Part shown: positions 55,647 to 64,000 of the stretch, piece by piece
Layout: each line of letters opens with the position of its first letter
Numbering within the stretch: position 1 is the stretch's first letter
Source of the DNA: Salinicoccus hispanicus
GTDB taxonomy: Bacteria > Bacillota > Bacilli > Staphylococcales > Salinicoccaceae
NCBI RefSeq assembly: GCF_009831115.1
Contig: NZ_WUUK01000002.1
Location: 434,001 to 498,000, forward strand
Direction: 5' to 3'
DNA: 64,000 bases
Position numbers and translations under genes: made by a program
Notes under the pieces: model-generated
What the model was told of the DNA's origin: nothing
The model's input: the letters and a program-made list of their open reading frames with translations, nothing else
The model's database searches: none

Positions 55647-56483
55647 CTATCTTCTTCGGTCATCGTAGCGAACTGAATTGTTGTCTGTTTCTGTGATGTC
55701 CACTTCTTCACGACGCACTTCTTCTGAGATATGCTCCTTGTCCGTTACGATGTTTTTTCGGATGACAATCTCTTCAGTCACCACTTTTTCCTTAACGATC
55801 CGTATACGTTCTTCCGTAAGCGGGATGCGCATGACACCCTCTTCATCATCAGAGTCATCCCGGCTATATGCTTCGACCGTTGGACTACCTTCGACTGGCA
55901 GTCTATCCACAGTGACTTCTTCGCGATCCACCGGCACGTCAAATTCCTGAAGCTCCGTCACGACATGTTTGTCGATGCCGACTTCGCCAACTTTGACATT
56001 CTGCTTGTCGATGTTCAGTCTTTCTTCATGAAGCTGCATCGTCTCTTCGGCAGCAGATGATGATCTATTGGCAGTGAGATCAGCCGTTCTGTGGCCAGCA
56101 GCACGCGTATCCTCATCCCTATAGGTGTAGTTACTGCTTGGTGCTCCAGGCTTTTCATCTACAGAACCCGTCCGCTCATCGATGTGCAGCAGCAGTTTGC
56201 CATCCTTCAGTGCAGACTTGTACTCCTCCTGCTCTTCCGGCGTCAGTTGCATGCTGTTCATCACCTGAGTTTCGGGATCTTCGTCAGCGAACCAAGCAAC
56301 GACCCGATCCCAAGTATCCACCTCGGTACTCCTCGTATTCACATTTAGATGTTCCAGTTTCGTACCCTCAAGACTTTCGTTGGTAACGACAGTCATCTGT
56401 TCTTCCCGTACACCATTCAATTTCAGATGCTCTATTCTGCCAAGCAGATCCGTCTCACTTGCGAATGATTCAATTCTTCCCAT
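55647..56483 (-). CDS. Stress-type protein with YflT-like N-domain and YsnF/DUF2382 C-domain
   Basis: 278 residues. Residues 1-110 resemble the general stress protein 17M/YflT domain (ending LLHIDE); a low-complexity Ser/Asp linker follows; residues about 150-270 are the DUF2382 (YsnF/AvaK) domain with repeats such as LHEERLNIDKQNVKVGEV, IRIVKEKVVTEEIVIRK and EEVRREEVDI. Cytosolic, highly charged. Homologues are usually sigma-B or salt-stress induced, which is inference here. Monocistronic with its own terminator. Confidence 0.85.
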   Translation of the reverse strand: MGRIESFASETDLLGRIEHLKLNGVREEQMTVVTNESLEGTKLEHLNVNTRSTEVDTWDRVVAWFADEDPETQVMNSMQLTPEEQEEYKSALKDGKLLLHIDERTGSVDEKPGAPSSNYTYRDEDTRAAGHRTADLTANRSSSAAEETMQLHEERLNIDKQNVKVGEVGIDKHVVTELQEFDVPVDREEVTVDRLPVEGSPTVEAYSRDDSDDEEGVMRIPLTEERIRIVKEKVVTEEIVIRKNIVTDKEHISEEVRREEVDITETDNNSVRYDDRRR

Positions 56484-56712
56484 ATGTTACGCCTCCATTG
56501 TCTATACCTTAATGCGTATTATATTTAATAGTTAGATACCCCCGGATAATAGGATTAAACGAAATGGAGTGAGATACGGTTGATGAGATCAGAATAAATA
56601 TGCTTAAAGCATGTATTTTGAAATCAAGTTGTAATTATATACTAAGTTGTTATATGTAAACTAATAGTGTTTATGTAAATATAAAATATATATACCATTA
56701 ATTTACACTTCA

Positions 56713-56721
56713 TGCTATAAT
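56713..56721 (+). promoter_or_regulatory. Extended -10 promoter of the WxL locus
   Basis: TGCTATAAT, with no convincing -35. The rest of 56484-56712 is AT-rich with no gene seen. Confidence 0.55.
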
Positions 56722-56751
56722 ACTTTTAATCCAAAACGAAGGGAGAGGATC

Positions 56752-58563
56752 ATGAGACATAAAAATTGCTGCAATCGATATCTGTTTGTCGTTCTATTGG
56801 TATGGTTCTCCATATTTTCTATAGATAGCAAAAACTATGTTTATGGTGAAACCGAGAATTCAGCTGAAGATGCAACAGAAATAAAAGATATAAATCCACG
56901 ACCAGAAGAAGAACACATAGATGAGAATGAATTAGATCAGACAGAATCCGGTGAGGTGTCCATTGAAGGGGTTCCAAATATGGAACAGGAGAATGAGCAA
57001 TCATCTGGAGCTGTCGATCAGCAAGAGGCGGATGTTGATGACTCACAAGAAGTAATCGAAGAATCGAGCGAAGTGCCGGATACTGATCTCGCGGTTCCAG
57101 AAGAAGAAACAGAGGAAGTAACATCTGAGGAATTAACAGAAGAGGAAGAACAGGATGTGGTATTTCAGCCCTTTCAAGTTCAAGATCCTGGATTGCTTGA
57201 TCTCAGGCTCCTGACCAATACAACATTGAATGCCCAGAGAAGTACGGTGAATGGAAAGGAAAGAATCACGTTGACATACCGGGGGGATAGTATTCTAAAC
57301 CTTGGTCTTGTATCGAACGCCTATGCCATTTTTTCACTACCTCCTGAGATCATGAATACGATTACCAAGTCCAATTTGACAGCATCATATAATGTGCCTG
57401 GACTAGTCAGCAGAAATCGTGGAAACTTCACTACCCAACAGATTCAGATTGAAGGCAACCAAGTATATATGGAAGTCAGGAATCTACTTACGCTAGGTTT
57501 GCTTTCCTATTACACCTATACTCTTAACATCGATCTCGAAGAGCTGCCACTGACAGACACAGGAGAATACAGATTCTATTCAGAAGCGACGAGGCAATTG
57601 GTCGATTTGTCTGTAATATCAGGGAATCCGGCAACGACGACCTTGGCTGCCCCAACCCGTCCCGAAGCACCAATATTTGACGATCCGGTTTATGCAACAG
57701 ACACAGTAGTTACAGGTACTGGTGCACCGAACACGACAATCAGGTTGGAAATTAGCGGTGATACCTATGAAGCTCAAGTTGATAGGACCGGTGACTTTAC
57801 GGTTTCAGTACCGTCTTTAGAGGTCGGGAGTGAAATTGTCGGGCGTATCATCGATGCTTCGGGATACGAAAGTGCGGAGACAAGAATTGTCGTTCTCGAA
57901 GCCCCGGACACAACACCACCAGAGCAGCCCATCGTCAACCCGGTCTATAGTAATAAAACGACTGTAGAGGGCAACGGAGAACCGGGCACAACAGTTCTGG
58001 TTAAGATAGAAGGGCAGGAGTATGAAGGTAGTGTGGATTCAGAAGGCAATTTTTCAGTGAGTATACCTTCCCAAGCACCTGATACGGTGATCACTGTCGA
58101 GTTGGTCGATGAAGCTGGCAATGTAAGCCCATCTGCTGAGGTAACGGTAATCGAGGCGACTATTGCTTTCCAAACTGTTCCGGGCCGGATAGCTTTTGAG
58201 ACCACTTCAATTGAATCCATATCAGCAAGGATACCGAGAGCGGATACTAATTGGAGTCTCGAAGTAATAGACACCAGAGGCGCTGGCAGTCCCTTCACCA
58301 TCATGGCAGAAGCCACAGAATTGAGAGCTTCTGATGGCATGCATACAATTTCGGATGGGCTTGTCTACGTCGATTCGGCCTCGAACAGCCAGTCATTGAA
58401 CAACGAACCTGTAGAAGTCTACTCTGGTCAGACAGGCAATGATCCGATATCTGAAATCAATTGGCCTGAAAATGAAGGGCCACTGGTAGAAGTCTCACCA
58501 GGAGATGTGCGTGTCGGCACTTACGGTGCCACGATTACATGGACCATCGTAGATGCCCCTTAA
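56752..58563 (+). CDS. WxL-domain surface protein with two Ig-like repeats
   Basis: 603 residues. A signal peptide (residues 1-32), then about 100 residues rich in Glu/Asp, a beta-rich central part, two bacterial Ig-like repeats (VTGTGAPNTTIRLEISGDTY and VEGNGEPGTTVLVKIEGQEY, each ending in a Val-rich strand), and a C-terminal WxL domain with TNWSLEVID (the WxL motif) and a terminal YGATITWTIVDAP. WxL domains attach non-covalently to Gram-positive peptidoglycan. No LPXTG. First gene of a three-gene WxL locus; probable adhesin or matrix-binding protein, ligand unknown. Confidence 0.85.
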   Translation: MRHKNCCNRYLFVVLLVWFSIFSIDSKNYVYGETENSAEDATEIKDINPRPEEEHIDENELDQTESGEVSIEGVPNMEQENEQSSGAVDQQEADVDDSQEVIEESSEVPDTDLAVPEEETEEVTSEELTEEEEQDVVFQPFQVQDPGLLDLRLLTNTTLNAQRSTVNGKERITLTYRGDSILNLGLVSNAYAIFSLPPEIMNTITKSNLTASYNVPGLVSRNRGNFTTQQIQIEGNQVYMEVRNLLTLGLLSYYTYTLNIDLEELPLTDTGEYRFYSEATRQLVDLSVISGNPATTTLAAPTRPEAPIFDDPVYATDTVVTGTGAPNTTIRLEISGDTYEAQVDRTGDFTVSVPSLEVGSEIVGRIIDASGYESAETRIVVLEAPDTTPPEQPIVNPVYSNKTTVEGNGEPGTTVLVKIEGQEYEGSVDSEGNFSVSIPSQAPDTVITVELVDEAGNVSPSAEVTVIEATIAFQTVPGRIAFETTSIESISARIPRADTNWSLEVIDTRGAGSPFTIMAEATELRASDGMHTISDGLVYVDSASNSQSLNNEPVEVYSGQTGNDPISEINWPENEGPLVEVSPGDVRVGTYGATITWTIVDAP

Positions 58564-58608
58564 GTTATAGATATATCAAATTAAAAGATTATATAAAAGG
58601 AGAAAAAA

Positions 58609-59310
58609 ATGAAATTCAAAACAGTTTTGACAGCACTTTTGGTCACGTCACTTTCCGTATCTTCTCTTAGCAGCGTTGCAAGTGCTGCAGATTCCGAGGC
58701 TGAGATTACATTTACACCAGGAGATGGCGCACCGGATGTGCTTGATCCAACAACACCAGAAGAAACGTATGATCCAGAATCAGGTACGCCAGGTGATCCT
58801 ACAAACCCACCTACAGGAGAAACTGGTCCTTTGACGCTCGATTATGTATCATCCTTGGAATTTGGCAGTCATCAGATTGAATCCAGCTTGGAAACATATG
58901 AGTCAACGACTTTGCGACCGTTTGTACAAGTTACGGACCGTCGTGGTACTGGCGCAGGATGGCATGTGACTGCTGAAATGAGCAGTTTTACTACCGGTGA
59001 AGGTGATACAGCTATCTCTTCCTTGCCGGGTGCAGAACTTACTCTAACTGGAACAACAATGAACACTACAAGCTCAAGTGGCGCACCCACACCATCTGAT
59101 ACGATTGAACTGAGTTCTGATGGTACAGTTTCAACAGTAGTAAATGCAGGTGCAGACACAGGTCTAGGATCATGGATCGCGCGTTGGTTTCCATCAGCAA
59201 CTGGTGCAACGTCAAATGATAATGTAACACTCGAAGTACCAGCAGGAGCTGCAACCCTCGGAGATCATACAGCAACGATTACTTGGACTCTAGAAAATAC
59301 ACCGCAATAA
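58609..59310 (+). CDS. Small WxL-domain cell-surface protein
   Basis: 233 residues, AAAAGGAG upstream. Signal peptide ending near SVASAADSE, a Pro/Thr-rich linker (residues 40-75), then a WxL domain from SLEFGSHQIE to the C-terminus. The first motif is GAGWHVTAEM (Trp-His-Val, a variant of WxL) and the second HTATITWTLENTP. Exported and bound to peptidoglycan. Partner of the larger WxL protein before it and the DUF916 protein after it. A leaky terminator separates it from the latter. Confidence 0.88.
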   Translation: MKFKTVLTALLVTSLSVSSLSSVASAADSEAEITFTPGDGAPDVLDPTTPEETYDPESGTPGDPTNPPTGETGPLTLDYVSSLEFGSHQIESSLETYESTTLRPFVQVTDRRGTGAGWHVTAEMSSFTTGEGDTAISSLPGAELTLTGTTMNTTSSSGAPTPSDTIELSSDGTVSTVVNAGADTGLGSWIARWFPSATGATSNDNVTLEVPAGAATLGDHTATITWTLENTPQ

Positions 59311-59318
59311 AACACATT

Positions 59319-59362
59319 TCCTCCAGACATTACTTTAACGTGAAGTCAGGAGGATATTTTTT
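59319..59362 (+). terminator. Intraoperonic terminator between WxL and DUF916 genes
   Basis: TCCTCCAGAC/GTCAGGAGGA stem (one A-A mismatch) followed by TATTTTTT. Confidence 0.75.
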
Positions 59363-59389
59363 AGTTTTACGATTGGAAGGAGATTTAAA

Positions 59390-60400
59390 ATGGTCAGGTT
59401 GATGCAAGCAGCTATGGTTTTGGGTATGGTGCTCATGAGCACCAGTTTTACGACTGATGCAGGCGCAGAGGATAGAGTAGGATTCTCGGTTGAGGCAGAA
59501 CTGCCTGATAATCAAGTGGATACGTCCGTTACGTACTATGATCTTCGAGTGGAGCGGAATCACGAACAGACGTTGACACTCACCATCTATAACCATGAGA
59601 ATGAGGAACTTACTGTCAATGGTGAAGTGCTGAACGCAAGTACGAACAGCAATGGGCTGGTTGTCTATGAAGAGAAGGAAGTCGATGAGAGCCTGACTGA
59701 ACCTGTAACTGAGCTGGTCGAGTTGTCCGCAAATGAATGGACTATCCCAGCAGGAGAGTCCAGGACAATCGAGACACAAATCAATATGAACGATACAACA
59801 TTTGATGGTATCAAACTCGGTGGACTGCATTTTCAAAAGGCCGATGCGGAAGTGGATGAAGCGGAAGGTGTCAGCATTCAGAATAAATATGCCTACGTTA
59901 TCGGAGTCAGATTATCCCAAAACGATGAAACTGTCGATCCTGAGCTGGAATTGGCCAGTGTTATACCTGGTCTCGTCAACTATCGAACTGCTGTGACGGC
60001 AAATGTCCGCAATACACAGCCCGTCATGATGTCCGAAGTATCCATAACAGCTGATGTGTTCCGTGAGGAGGAGACATCTCCTCTCCGTACAGTCGAGCAG
60101 GAAGGAATTAGAATGGCACCGAATTCTGTCATGCCATTTATCATCAACTGGGAGAATGAACCGCTTGAAGCGGGAGAATATCGGTTGGAGATGACCGCAA
60201 CAGATGGTGAAAATAAATGGCAGTGGGATGAAAGTTTTCAGATTAGCGCAGAGGATGAAACAATCAACGAAGAAGCGGTGGAGCTGGAAGATGAGCAGTC
60301 TATAAATTACTGGTTCATAGCAGGTATTGCTGTACTTCTGATCATCATCGCCGGTTTGATCTTCTATATCAGACGATTGAAGAAGCAAAGTAAAAAATAA
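59390..60400 (+). CDS. WxL-interacting protein (DUF916-DUF3324) with membrane anchor
   Basis: 336 residues. Signal peptide (to about residue 26), DUF916-like domain opening VGFSVEAELPDNQVD with YYDLRVERNHEQTLTLTIYN, DUF3324-like second domain (VSIQNKYAYVIGVRLSQ to WQWDESFQIS), one C-terminal helix (INYWFIAGIAVLLIIIAGLIF) and a basic tail. This is the standard WxLIP architecture: a membrane-anchored partner that bridges WxL proteins and peptidoglycan. Third gene of the WxL locus; its TTGGAAGGAG ribosome site is strong. Confidence 0.9.
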   Translation: MVRLMQAAMVLGMVLMSTSFTTDAGAEDRVGFSVEAELPDNQVDTSVTYYDLRVERNHEQTLTLTIYNHENEELTVNGEVLNASTNSNGLVVYEEKEVDESLTEPVTELVELSANEWTIPAGESRTIETQINMNDTTFDGIKLGGLHFQKADAEVDEAEGVSIQNKYAYVIGVRLSQNDETVDPELELASVIPGLVNYRTAVTANVRNTQPVMMSEVSITADVFREEETSPLRTVEQEGIRMAPNSVMPFIINWENEPLEAGEYRLEMTATDGENKWQWDESFQISAEDETINEEAVELEDEQSINYWFIAGIAVLLIIIAGLIFYIRRLKKQSKK

Positions 60401-60447
60401 AATTATAGAGTCCCCGAGCAAAATTTGCTCGGGGACTCTATAATTTT
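60400..60447. terminator. Long bidirectional terminator
   Basis: More than 20 bp of perfect dyad including TATAGAGTCCCCGAGCAAA and its complement, with A- and T-runs on both sides, between the convergent WxLIP and M24 peptidase genes. Confidence 0.92.
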
Positions 60448-61580
60448 TATCTGATAATCAATGAATCAATATTTTTCGGGTAGTCTGTAATGACTTCTGT
60501 GCCCTGTTCAGTGAGCACGACTGTATCGGAATGTCTGAAGCCACCGACATCAGGAATGTAGATGCCCGGCTCGATGCAGAACACCATGCCGGCTTCCAGT
60601 ACAAGGTCATTATCGAAGCGAAGTGAAGGTTCTTCATGGAAGCCCACACCGATGCCGTGTCCGGTTCTGTGTACAACATATTCTTCGAGTCCGGCTGCTT
60701 TAATGACATCCAGTGCCTGCTGGTTTACGTCTTTCGCTGTCACACCCACCTTGATGAAATCAAGGGCAGCCTGCTGTGCACGCACCATGACGTTAAAGAC
60801 TTCCCGCTGGCGTTCTGTTGGTTCTCCGACAAAGTATGTACGTTCGCATTCTGCGCGGTAGCCATTGAGTCCGACTTGACGGCTATGGATGATGATGTCC
60901 TGATTCTCGAGCTGTCTGGTGTTCGAGAAGACATGCGGCATATTTGTCCTGGACAGTCCGGAAGGGGACATGACGAAGTAGTCCAGTGTCGAGTTCGGGA
61001 AATGCTTCGGTACTTCCTTGAACAGATACTCATTGCCGTAGTAGTCGATTTCAAGTTCCGACATGCCCGCTTTTGTATTTGTAATCGTCTGCTCCAATGC
61101 ATTGCTGACGAGTCGGCCGGAGTGGCGCATCGCCTCGATCTCCTCATCGCTTTTGACTGCGCGCATCGTCGCAACCTCGTTCTGGATATTACGGATATCG
61201 AATCCCTGTTCCATGAGTTTCAGTGTAATATCCGTCGGCAGTGCATTGTATTCGATGCCGACCGTGCTGCCAGGTTCGAGTTTTGAAATGACGGTATCGA
61301 CCTGCTCGTGATATGACATTCCGCCTTTCCTGTTTTCGACTTCGTGGTAAACATACAGATGGTCAGCATCCGTCTTCTCTTTTGCGTGCGCTTCTTCGAG
61401 TGTCGGAATGACAAGACTCTCCTGTTCCTTTTCGATGACCAGCAGAATGGGTCTCGAGTAGAGGATGGCCTTCAGTCCACTGAAGTAGAACTGATTTTCA
61501 AAGTTTGAAATGAAAGCGACATCGATAGCATTATCTTTCATGAATGTTTTCAAGCGGTTTGTCCGTTGTTTGATCTGCAA
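60447..61580 (-). CDS. M24 family Xaa-Pro peptidase
   Basis: 377 residues from TTG 61580, which has AAGGAG 9 nt upstream; the ATG at 61589 directly abuts that site and longer readings to 61682 lack one. Creatinase-like N-domain (AFISNFENQFYFSG) and pita-bread C-domain with the metal ligands: Asp in QDIIIHS, His in HRTGHGIGVGFHEEPS, and Glu residues in FCIEPGIY and near the C-terminus (TVVLTEQG). Probable cytosolic Xaa-Pro dipeptidase or aminopeptidase; exact specificity not readable. The first Asp/Asp pair appears weaker (HSRQVGLNGYRAECER), so activity is worth testing. Confidence 0.8.
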   Translation of the reverse strand: MQIKQRTNRLKTFMKDNAIDVAFISNFENQFYFSGLKAILYSRPILLVIEKEQESLVIPTLEEAHAKEKTDADHLYVYHEVENRKGGMSYHEQVDTVISKLEPGSTVGIEYNALPTDITLKLMEQGFDIRNIQNEVATMRAVKSDEEIEAMRHSGRLVSNALEQTITNTKAGMSELEIDYYGNEYLFKEVPKHFPNSTLDYFVMSPSGLSRTNMPHVFSNTRQLENQDIIIHSRQVGLNGYRAECERTYFVGEPTERQREVFNVMVRAQQAALDFIKVGVTAKDVNQQALDVIKAAGLEEYVVHRTGHGIGVGFHEEPSLRFDNDLVLEAGMVFCIEPGIYIPDVGGFRHSDTVVLTEQGTEVITDYPKNIDSLIIR

Positions 61581-61645
61581 TGTATTCATCTCCTTTTCTG
61601 AATTGTAACAATAAACAAAAATATTATCATATGTTACGCAACAAC

Positions 61646-61680
61646 AAAAAGTACACTCATCACAATTTGACGAGTGTACC
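61646..61680 (-). terminator. Terminator of the small lipoprotein gene
   Basis: Minus strand GTACACTC...GAGTGTAC stem with a 13-nt loop followed by TTTTTG. Confidence 0.7.
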
Positions 61681-61694
61681 ATGATGGATTTACG

Positions 61695-61973
61695 TTATTC
61701 TGCTGTGTTTTCTTCAATGATGACATTGGCGTTCAGCACCTGGACGCGCTTGCCATTGAGGTTGATGATCAGCTGGCCGCCATCATTGACTTCGGTTCTG
61801 ACATTTTCGCCTTCGTACTCGGCAATCACTTCGCCGGTCTGACTATAGACGGTGATTTTACGATCGAGACCTTCCGTGTTGGATTTGAAGTTGGTAACAG
61901 TGTCATCCCAGACTGTACATCCGCTCAAAAGAACAGCTCCTGCTAAAACTGAAGACATTAGAAGTTTCTTCAT
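61695..61973 (-). CDS. Small lipoprotein of unknown function
   Basis: 92 residues. Signal peptide and lipobox VLLSGCTVW (Cys near 19), then a compact beta-rich domain (KITVYSQTGEVIAEYEGENV; GGQLIINLNGKRVQVLNANVI) resembling short DUF-type lipoproteins of Staphylococcaceae. GGAGG precedes the ATG. Own terminator. Function not known. About 180 bp upstream hold no recognisable gene. Confidence 0.78.
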   Translation of the reverse strand: MKKLLMSSVLAGAVLLSGCTVWDDTVTNFKSNTEGLDRKITVYSQTGEVIAEYEGENVRTEVNDGGQLIINLNGKRVQVLNANVIIEENTAE

Positions 61974-62156
61974 TTTCCTCCACCTTATGTACCATATATG
62001 ATTGAATATTACATCTCTATTTTATCATGAAGATATCCACTTGATGAATGACATATGCATATATATGGAAATTGATAGGAGGCAGAATCATATATTCAAT
62101 CGAATCATGTATCTTTATGGTGCTTTTGGGGAATATAGACGATGAGGTGATTATAA

Positions 62157-62714
62157 ATGGCGAGACAATTGCGCAATATGAATAAGGAAATGGACAGCAT
62201 CATGAAGCAGTTCGGCAAGGATGCGAACCAGATCTGGAAAAAGGGGATTGAATCGGCACAGGTCTCCCCATCCATCATCAAGACGGATGATGGCAGAAGA
62301 GCTGTCGACCTTAAGGATCTGGATCGAAAGCTCCAGAAGGCATTCAATCTTTCGGAAGAGGAGACACTTACTGGTGTCTACATGATCTATAAAGGATCGG
62401 ATCTCTTCTATGTTGGACACAGTACCAATATCGCCAGACGGCTGAAGCGGCATTTCAGCAAACCGTTCGAGAAGAAAGTGAGCCGTGAGGAGAAGCGTGA
62501 GAAACCGTTCAATTCTGTACTTGAAAAAAGAAACATGAGCATCGCCATCTACAGAATTACGGATGAAAAGAATTATATGTTCAGGAAGACGCTCGATCGA
62601 ATCATCACGTATAATCAGGTGCCGGAATACTTGAAACAGACATTAGGTAGTACAGATGATGAACTTGATACTGCACGCAGAAAACGAACGAGCCATAAGC
62701 GCACAACAGCATAA
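62157..62714 (+). CDS. GIY-YIG nuclease-fold protein
   Basis: 185 residues. After a 75-residue helical N-terminus, residues about 77-110 show the GIY-YIG core: GVYMIYKGSDLFYVGHSTN followed by IARRLKRHF with the catalytic-type Arg and His. A basic C-terminus ends RRKRTSHKRTTA. The family includes DNA repair and mobile-element nucleases; this short, single-domain protein is not UvrC. Function unknown. GAGGTG upstream; followed by a terminator. Confidence 0.75.
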   Translation: MARQLRNMNKEMDSIMKQFGKDANQIWKKGIESAQVSPSIIKTDDGRRAVDLKDLDRKLQKAFNLSEEETLTGVYMIYKGSDLFYVGHSTNIARRLKRHFSKPFEKKVSREEKREKPFNSVLEKRNMSIAIYRITDEKNYMFRKTLDRIITYNQVPEYLKQTLGSTDDELDTARRKRTSHKRTTA

Positions 62715-62727
62715 ATCATCAATGTAT

Positions 62728-62754
62728 AGGAGCCTTTTAAGGCTCCTTTTCTAA
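62728..62754. terminator. Terminator between GIY-YIG and TetR genes
   Basis: AGGAGCC-TTTTAA-GGCTCCT followed by TTTTC; converges on the TetR stop. Confidence 0.8.
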
Positions 62755-63353
62755 TCGATCAGACCCGCAGCGTAGAATGGTCCTTTGACGGTCAGTATTT
62801 CAAGAATGTCAGCAAGTGCTTCACTGGATTCCTTTCTTCCAGTTTCAAGCCACGTCCGCATGAGTCCGACATGTGCATTGGTAATATAAGCAATCAAGTA
62901 GGACCGGTCAACGCGTAATTTCGTCTCATCAACCAGCATATAACTATGCGTCTGATAGTAGTCGTACATGTAAGTGCGCACTTTATGTTCGAACTGATTT
63001 CCCCCATGATTATTAAATAAGGTAATAATCTTATCTGCATTCTCATCCACGTACTCGAACATTTGTGTGGCGATTTTCTTTGGCATGCCCATCGATAATG
63101 GATTCTGCTTTTCTTCAATATTACGTGTCAATATTTCCGCGACCCCCTGGAGCAGTGCATTCTCATAAGATTCCAGCAGATCGTACTTATCCAGATAATG
63201 CTTATAGAATGTGCCTCGATTAATTACTGCCTCCTCAGCAATGTCTTTAATCGTCATTGCTTCAAATCCTTTTTCTTGAATGAGTTTTGTGAATGCAGCA
63301 TCAATGGCTCGCTTAGTTTTGATGGTTCGCAGGTCCTTTTTATCATTTACCAT
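62751..63353 (-). CDS. TetR-family regulator
   Basis: 200 residues from ATG 63353; a longer reading to 63449 is disfavoured because it would consume the divergent promoter region. N-terminal HTH (AFTKLIQEKGFEAMTIKDIA to NRGTFYKHYLDKYDLL) and an all-helical C-terminal domain of the kind found in TetR_C_7/DhaS-like regulators. Divergent from the YhgE/Pip gene at 63510, which it probably controls. Ligand unknown. Confidence 0.85.
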   Translation of the reverse strand: MVNDKKDLRTIKTKRAIDAAFTKLIQEKGFEAMTIKDIAEEAVINRGTFYKHYLDKYDLLESYENALLQGVAEILTRNIEEKQNPLSMGMPKKIATQMFEYVDENADKIITLFNNHGGNQFEHKVRTYMYDYYQTHSYMLVDETKLRVDRSYLIAYITNAHVGLMRTWLETGRKESSEALADILEILTVKGPFYAAGLID

Positions 63354-63509
63354 AACTTTTCTCTTCTTTCCAGATAAGCGACAGTTGCGTAATATGTGTT
63401 GAATAAGCAACTTTCGTGTATTTATTGATGGTTGAACTTTAAGCGACACCGAGTAAAATAATGAACACAGTGTTTGTTAATATATTATACTTTGGAAAGA
63501 GGAAATGCA

Positions 63510-64000
63510 ATGTTCGAAGATTTTAAACATCTGATGACAAGGCCCATACTGATCATCTCACTACTCGCGATAGCGACGATTCCTGCAATCTATACGTCAA
63601 TCTTCCTGGGCTCGATGTGGGATCCCTACTCCCAGACGGACAATCTGAAGATACATGTGGTCAATCATGATGAAGGGGCAACTGTAGGTGGGGAAGATAT
63701 CAACCTAGGTGCAGATATTACGGAAGCGCTGGAGGATAATGATAAATTCGACTGGAATATGTCAGACCGTGAAGCGGCCGATACCTCGTTGGAACAGGGT
63801 GAAGCGTACGCTGTTGTCGTCATACCAGAGTCGGCTTCAAGCGATGCCGCAACGCTGCTTGACGAAACACCGAAAAAAGTATCCATCGAAATAGAGACGA
63901 ATCCAGGGTACAACTACCTGGGATCTGTCATGGGAGGCCAGGCCGGAACAGCAATCAAAGACGAGATCGGCCAGTCGATTACGGAACTTTATACTGAGAA
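63510..64000 (+). CDS. YhgE/Pip-type membrane protein (N-terminal part)
   Basis: 163 codons before the window ends. One N-terminal helix (ILIISLLAIATIPAIYTSIF) followed by the extracellular domain opening MWDPYSQTDNLKIHVVNHD and containing EQGEAYAVVVIPESAS, the characteristic YhgE/Pip start. Full proteins reach 700-900 residues with an ABC-2-like membrane C-terminus, often linked to secretion or type VII systems. GAAAGAGG precedes the ATG. Divergent from a TetR regulator. Confidence 0.87.
   Translation, partial: MFEDFKHLMTRPILIISLLAIATIPAIYTSIFLGSMWDPYSQTDNLKIHVVNHDEGATVGGEDINLGADITEALEDNDKFDWNMSDREAADTSLEQGEAYAVVVIPESASSDAATLLDETPKKVSIEIETNPGYNYLGSVMGGQAGTAIKDEIGQSITELYTE

Overview
This window is chromosomal DNA of a low-to-mid GC Bacillota. 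Strong AGGAGG-type ribosome sites, sigma-A promoters, CcpA cre sites, an RpiR/NanE/PTS module, AprX-like protease and YhgE/Pip protein point to Staphylococcaceae or near relatives, possibly a halotolerant genus such as Salinicoccus or Jeotgalicoccus. The genus is inference; no marker gene is present. I see no CRISPR array, insertion sequence or prophage, but there is one tRNA and several decayed genes.

Region 1 (1-12.8 kb) is a galactoside utilisation locus. It holds an ABC importer (binding protein, two permeases, MsmX-type ATPase), a GH2 beta-galactosidase-type enzyme, a membrane-anchored GH43 enzyme, galM-galK-galE-galT and a ROK repressor. Two 20-bp identical operator-like sites control its operons.

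Region 2 (13.0-23.9 kb) is a single long operon: ROK regulator, type II (PF06089) asparaginase, GsiBCD/Dpp-like peptide importer, M17 leucyl aminopeptidase, ROK sugar kinase and CutC. Its promoter carries a perfect palindrome. The combination of peptide and sugar genes suggests an undescribed route for a glycosylated or isopeptide-linked amino-acid compound.

Region 3 (24-26 kb) has tRNA-Thr(GGT), an RDD membrane protein and two decayed small-gene loci. It is followed by a bacterial-type aconitase (26.2-28.1 kb), a GntR-regulated beta-glucoside PTS operon (28.2-32.5 kb) and a nanE-rpiR-PTS EIICB cassette (33-36.2 kb) with a CcpA site. This cassette is flanked by a 30-bp direct repeat lying in one intact and one truncated acyltransferase-3 gene.

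Region 4 (37.4-43.4 kb) has assorted housekeeping genes: aspartate dehydrogenase, a RibD-like reductase, a metallo-hydrolase, an intracellular subtilase, a CBS protein and an APH-fold kinase. A 26-residue hydrophobic peptide gene at 43.7 kb looks like a type I toxin; its mRNA could form a 16-bp long-range stem.

Region 5 (43.9-55 kb) is a full C-P lyase phosphonate locus: phnF-like regulator, phnGHIJKML, a PHP phosphodiesterase replacing PhnP, and phnDCEE. PhnJ has lost three of the four cysteines of its radical-SAM iron-sulfur motif although their spacing is kept, while PhnK carries an inserted five-cysteine segment.

Region 6 (55-64 kb) has two tandem tiny acidic lipoproteins, a stress-type YsnF/DUF2382 protein, a three-gene WxL surface-protein locus, an M24 peptidase, a small lipoprotein, a GIY-YIG protein and a TetR regulator divergent from a truncated YhgE/Pip gene.
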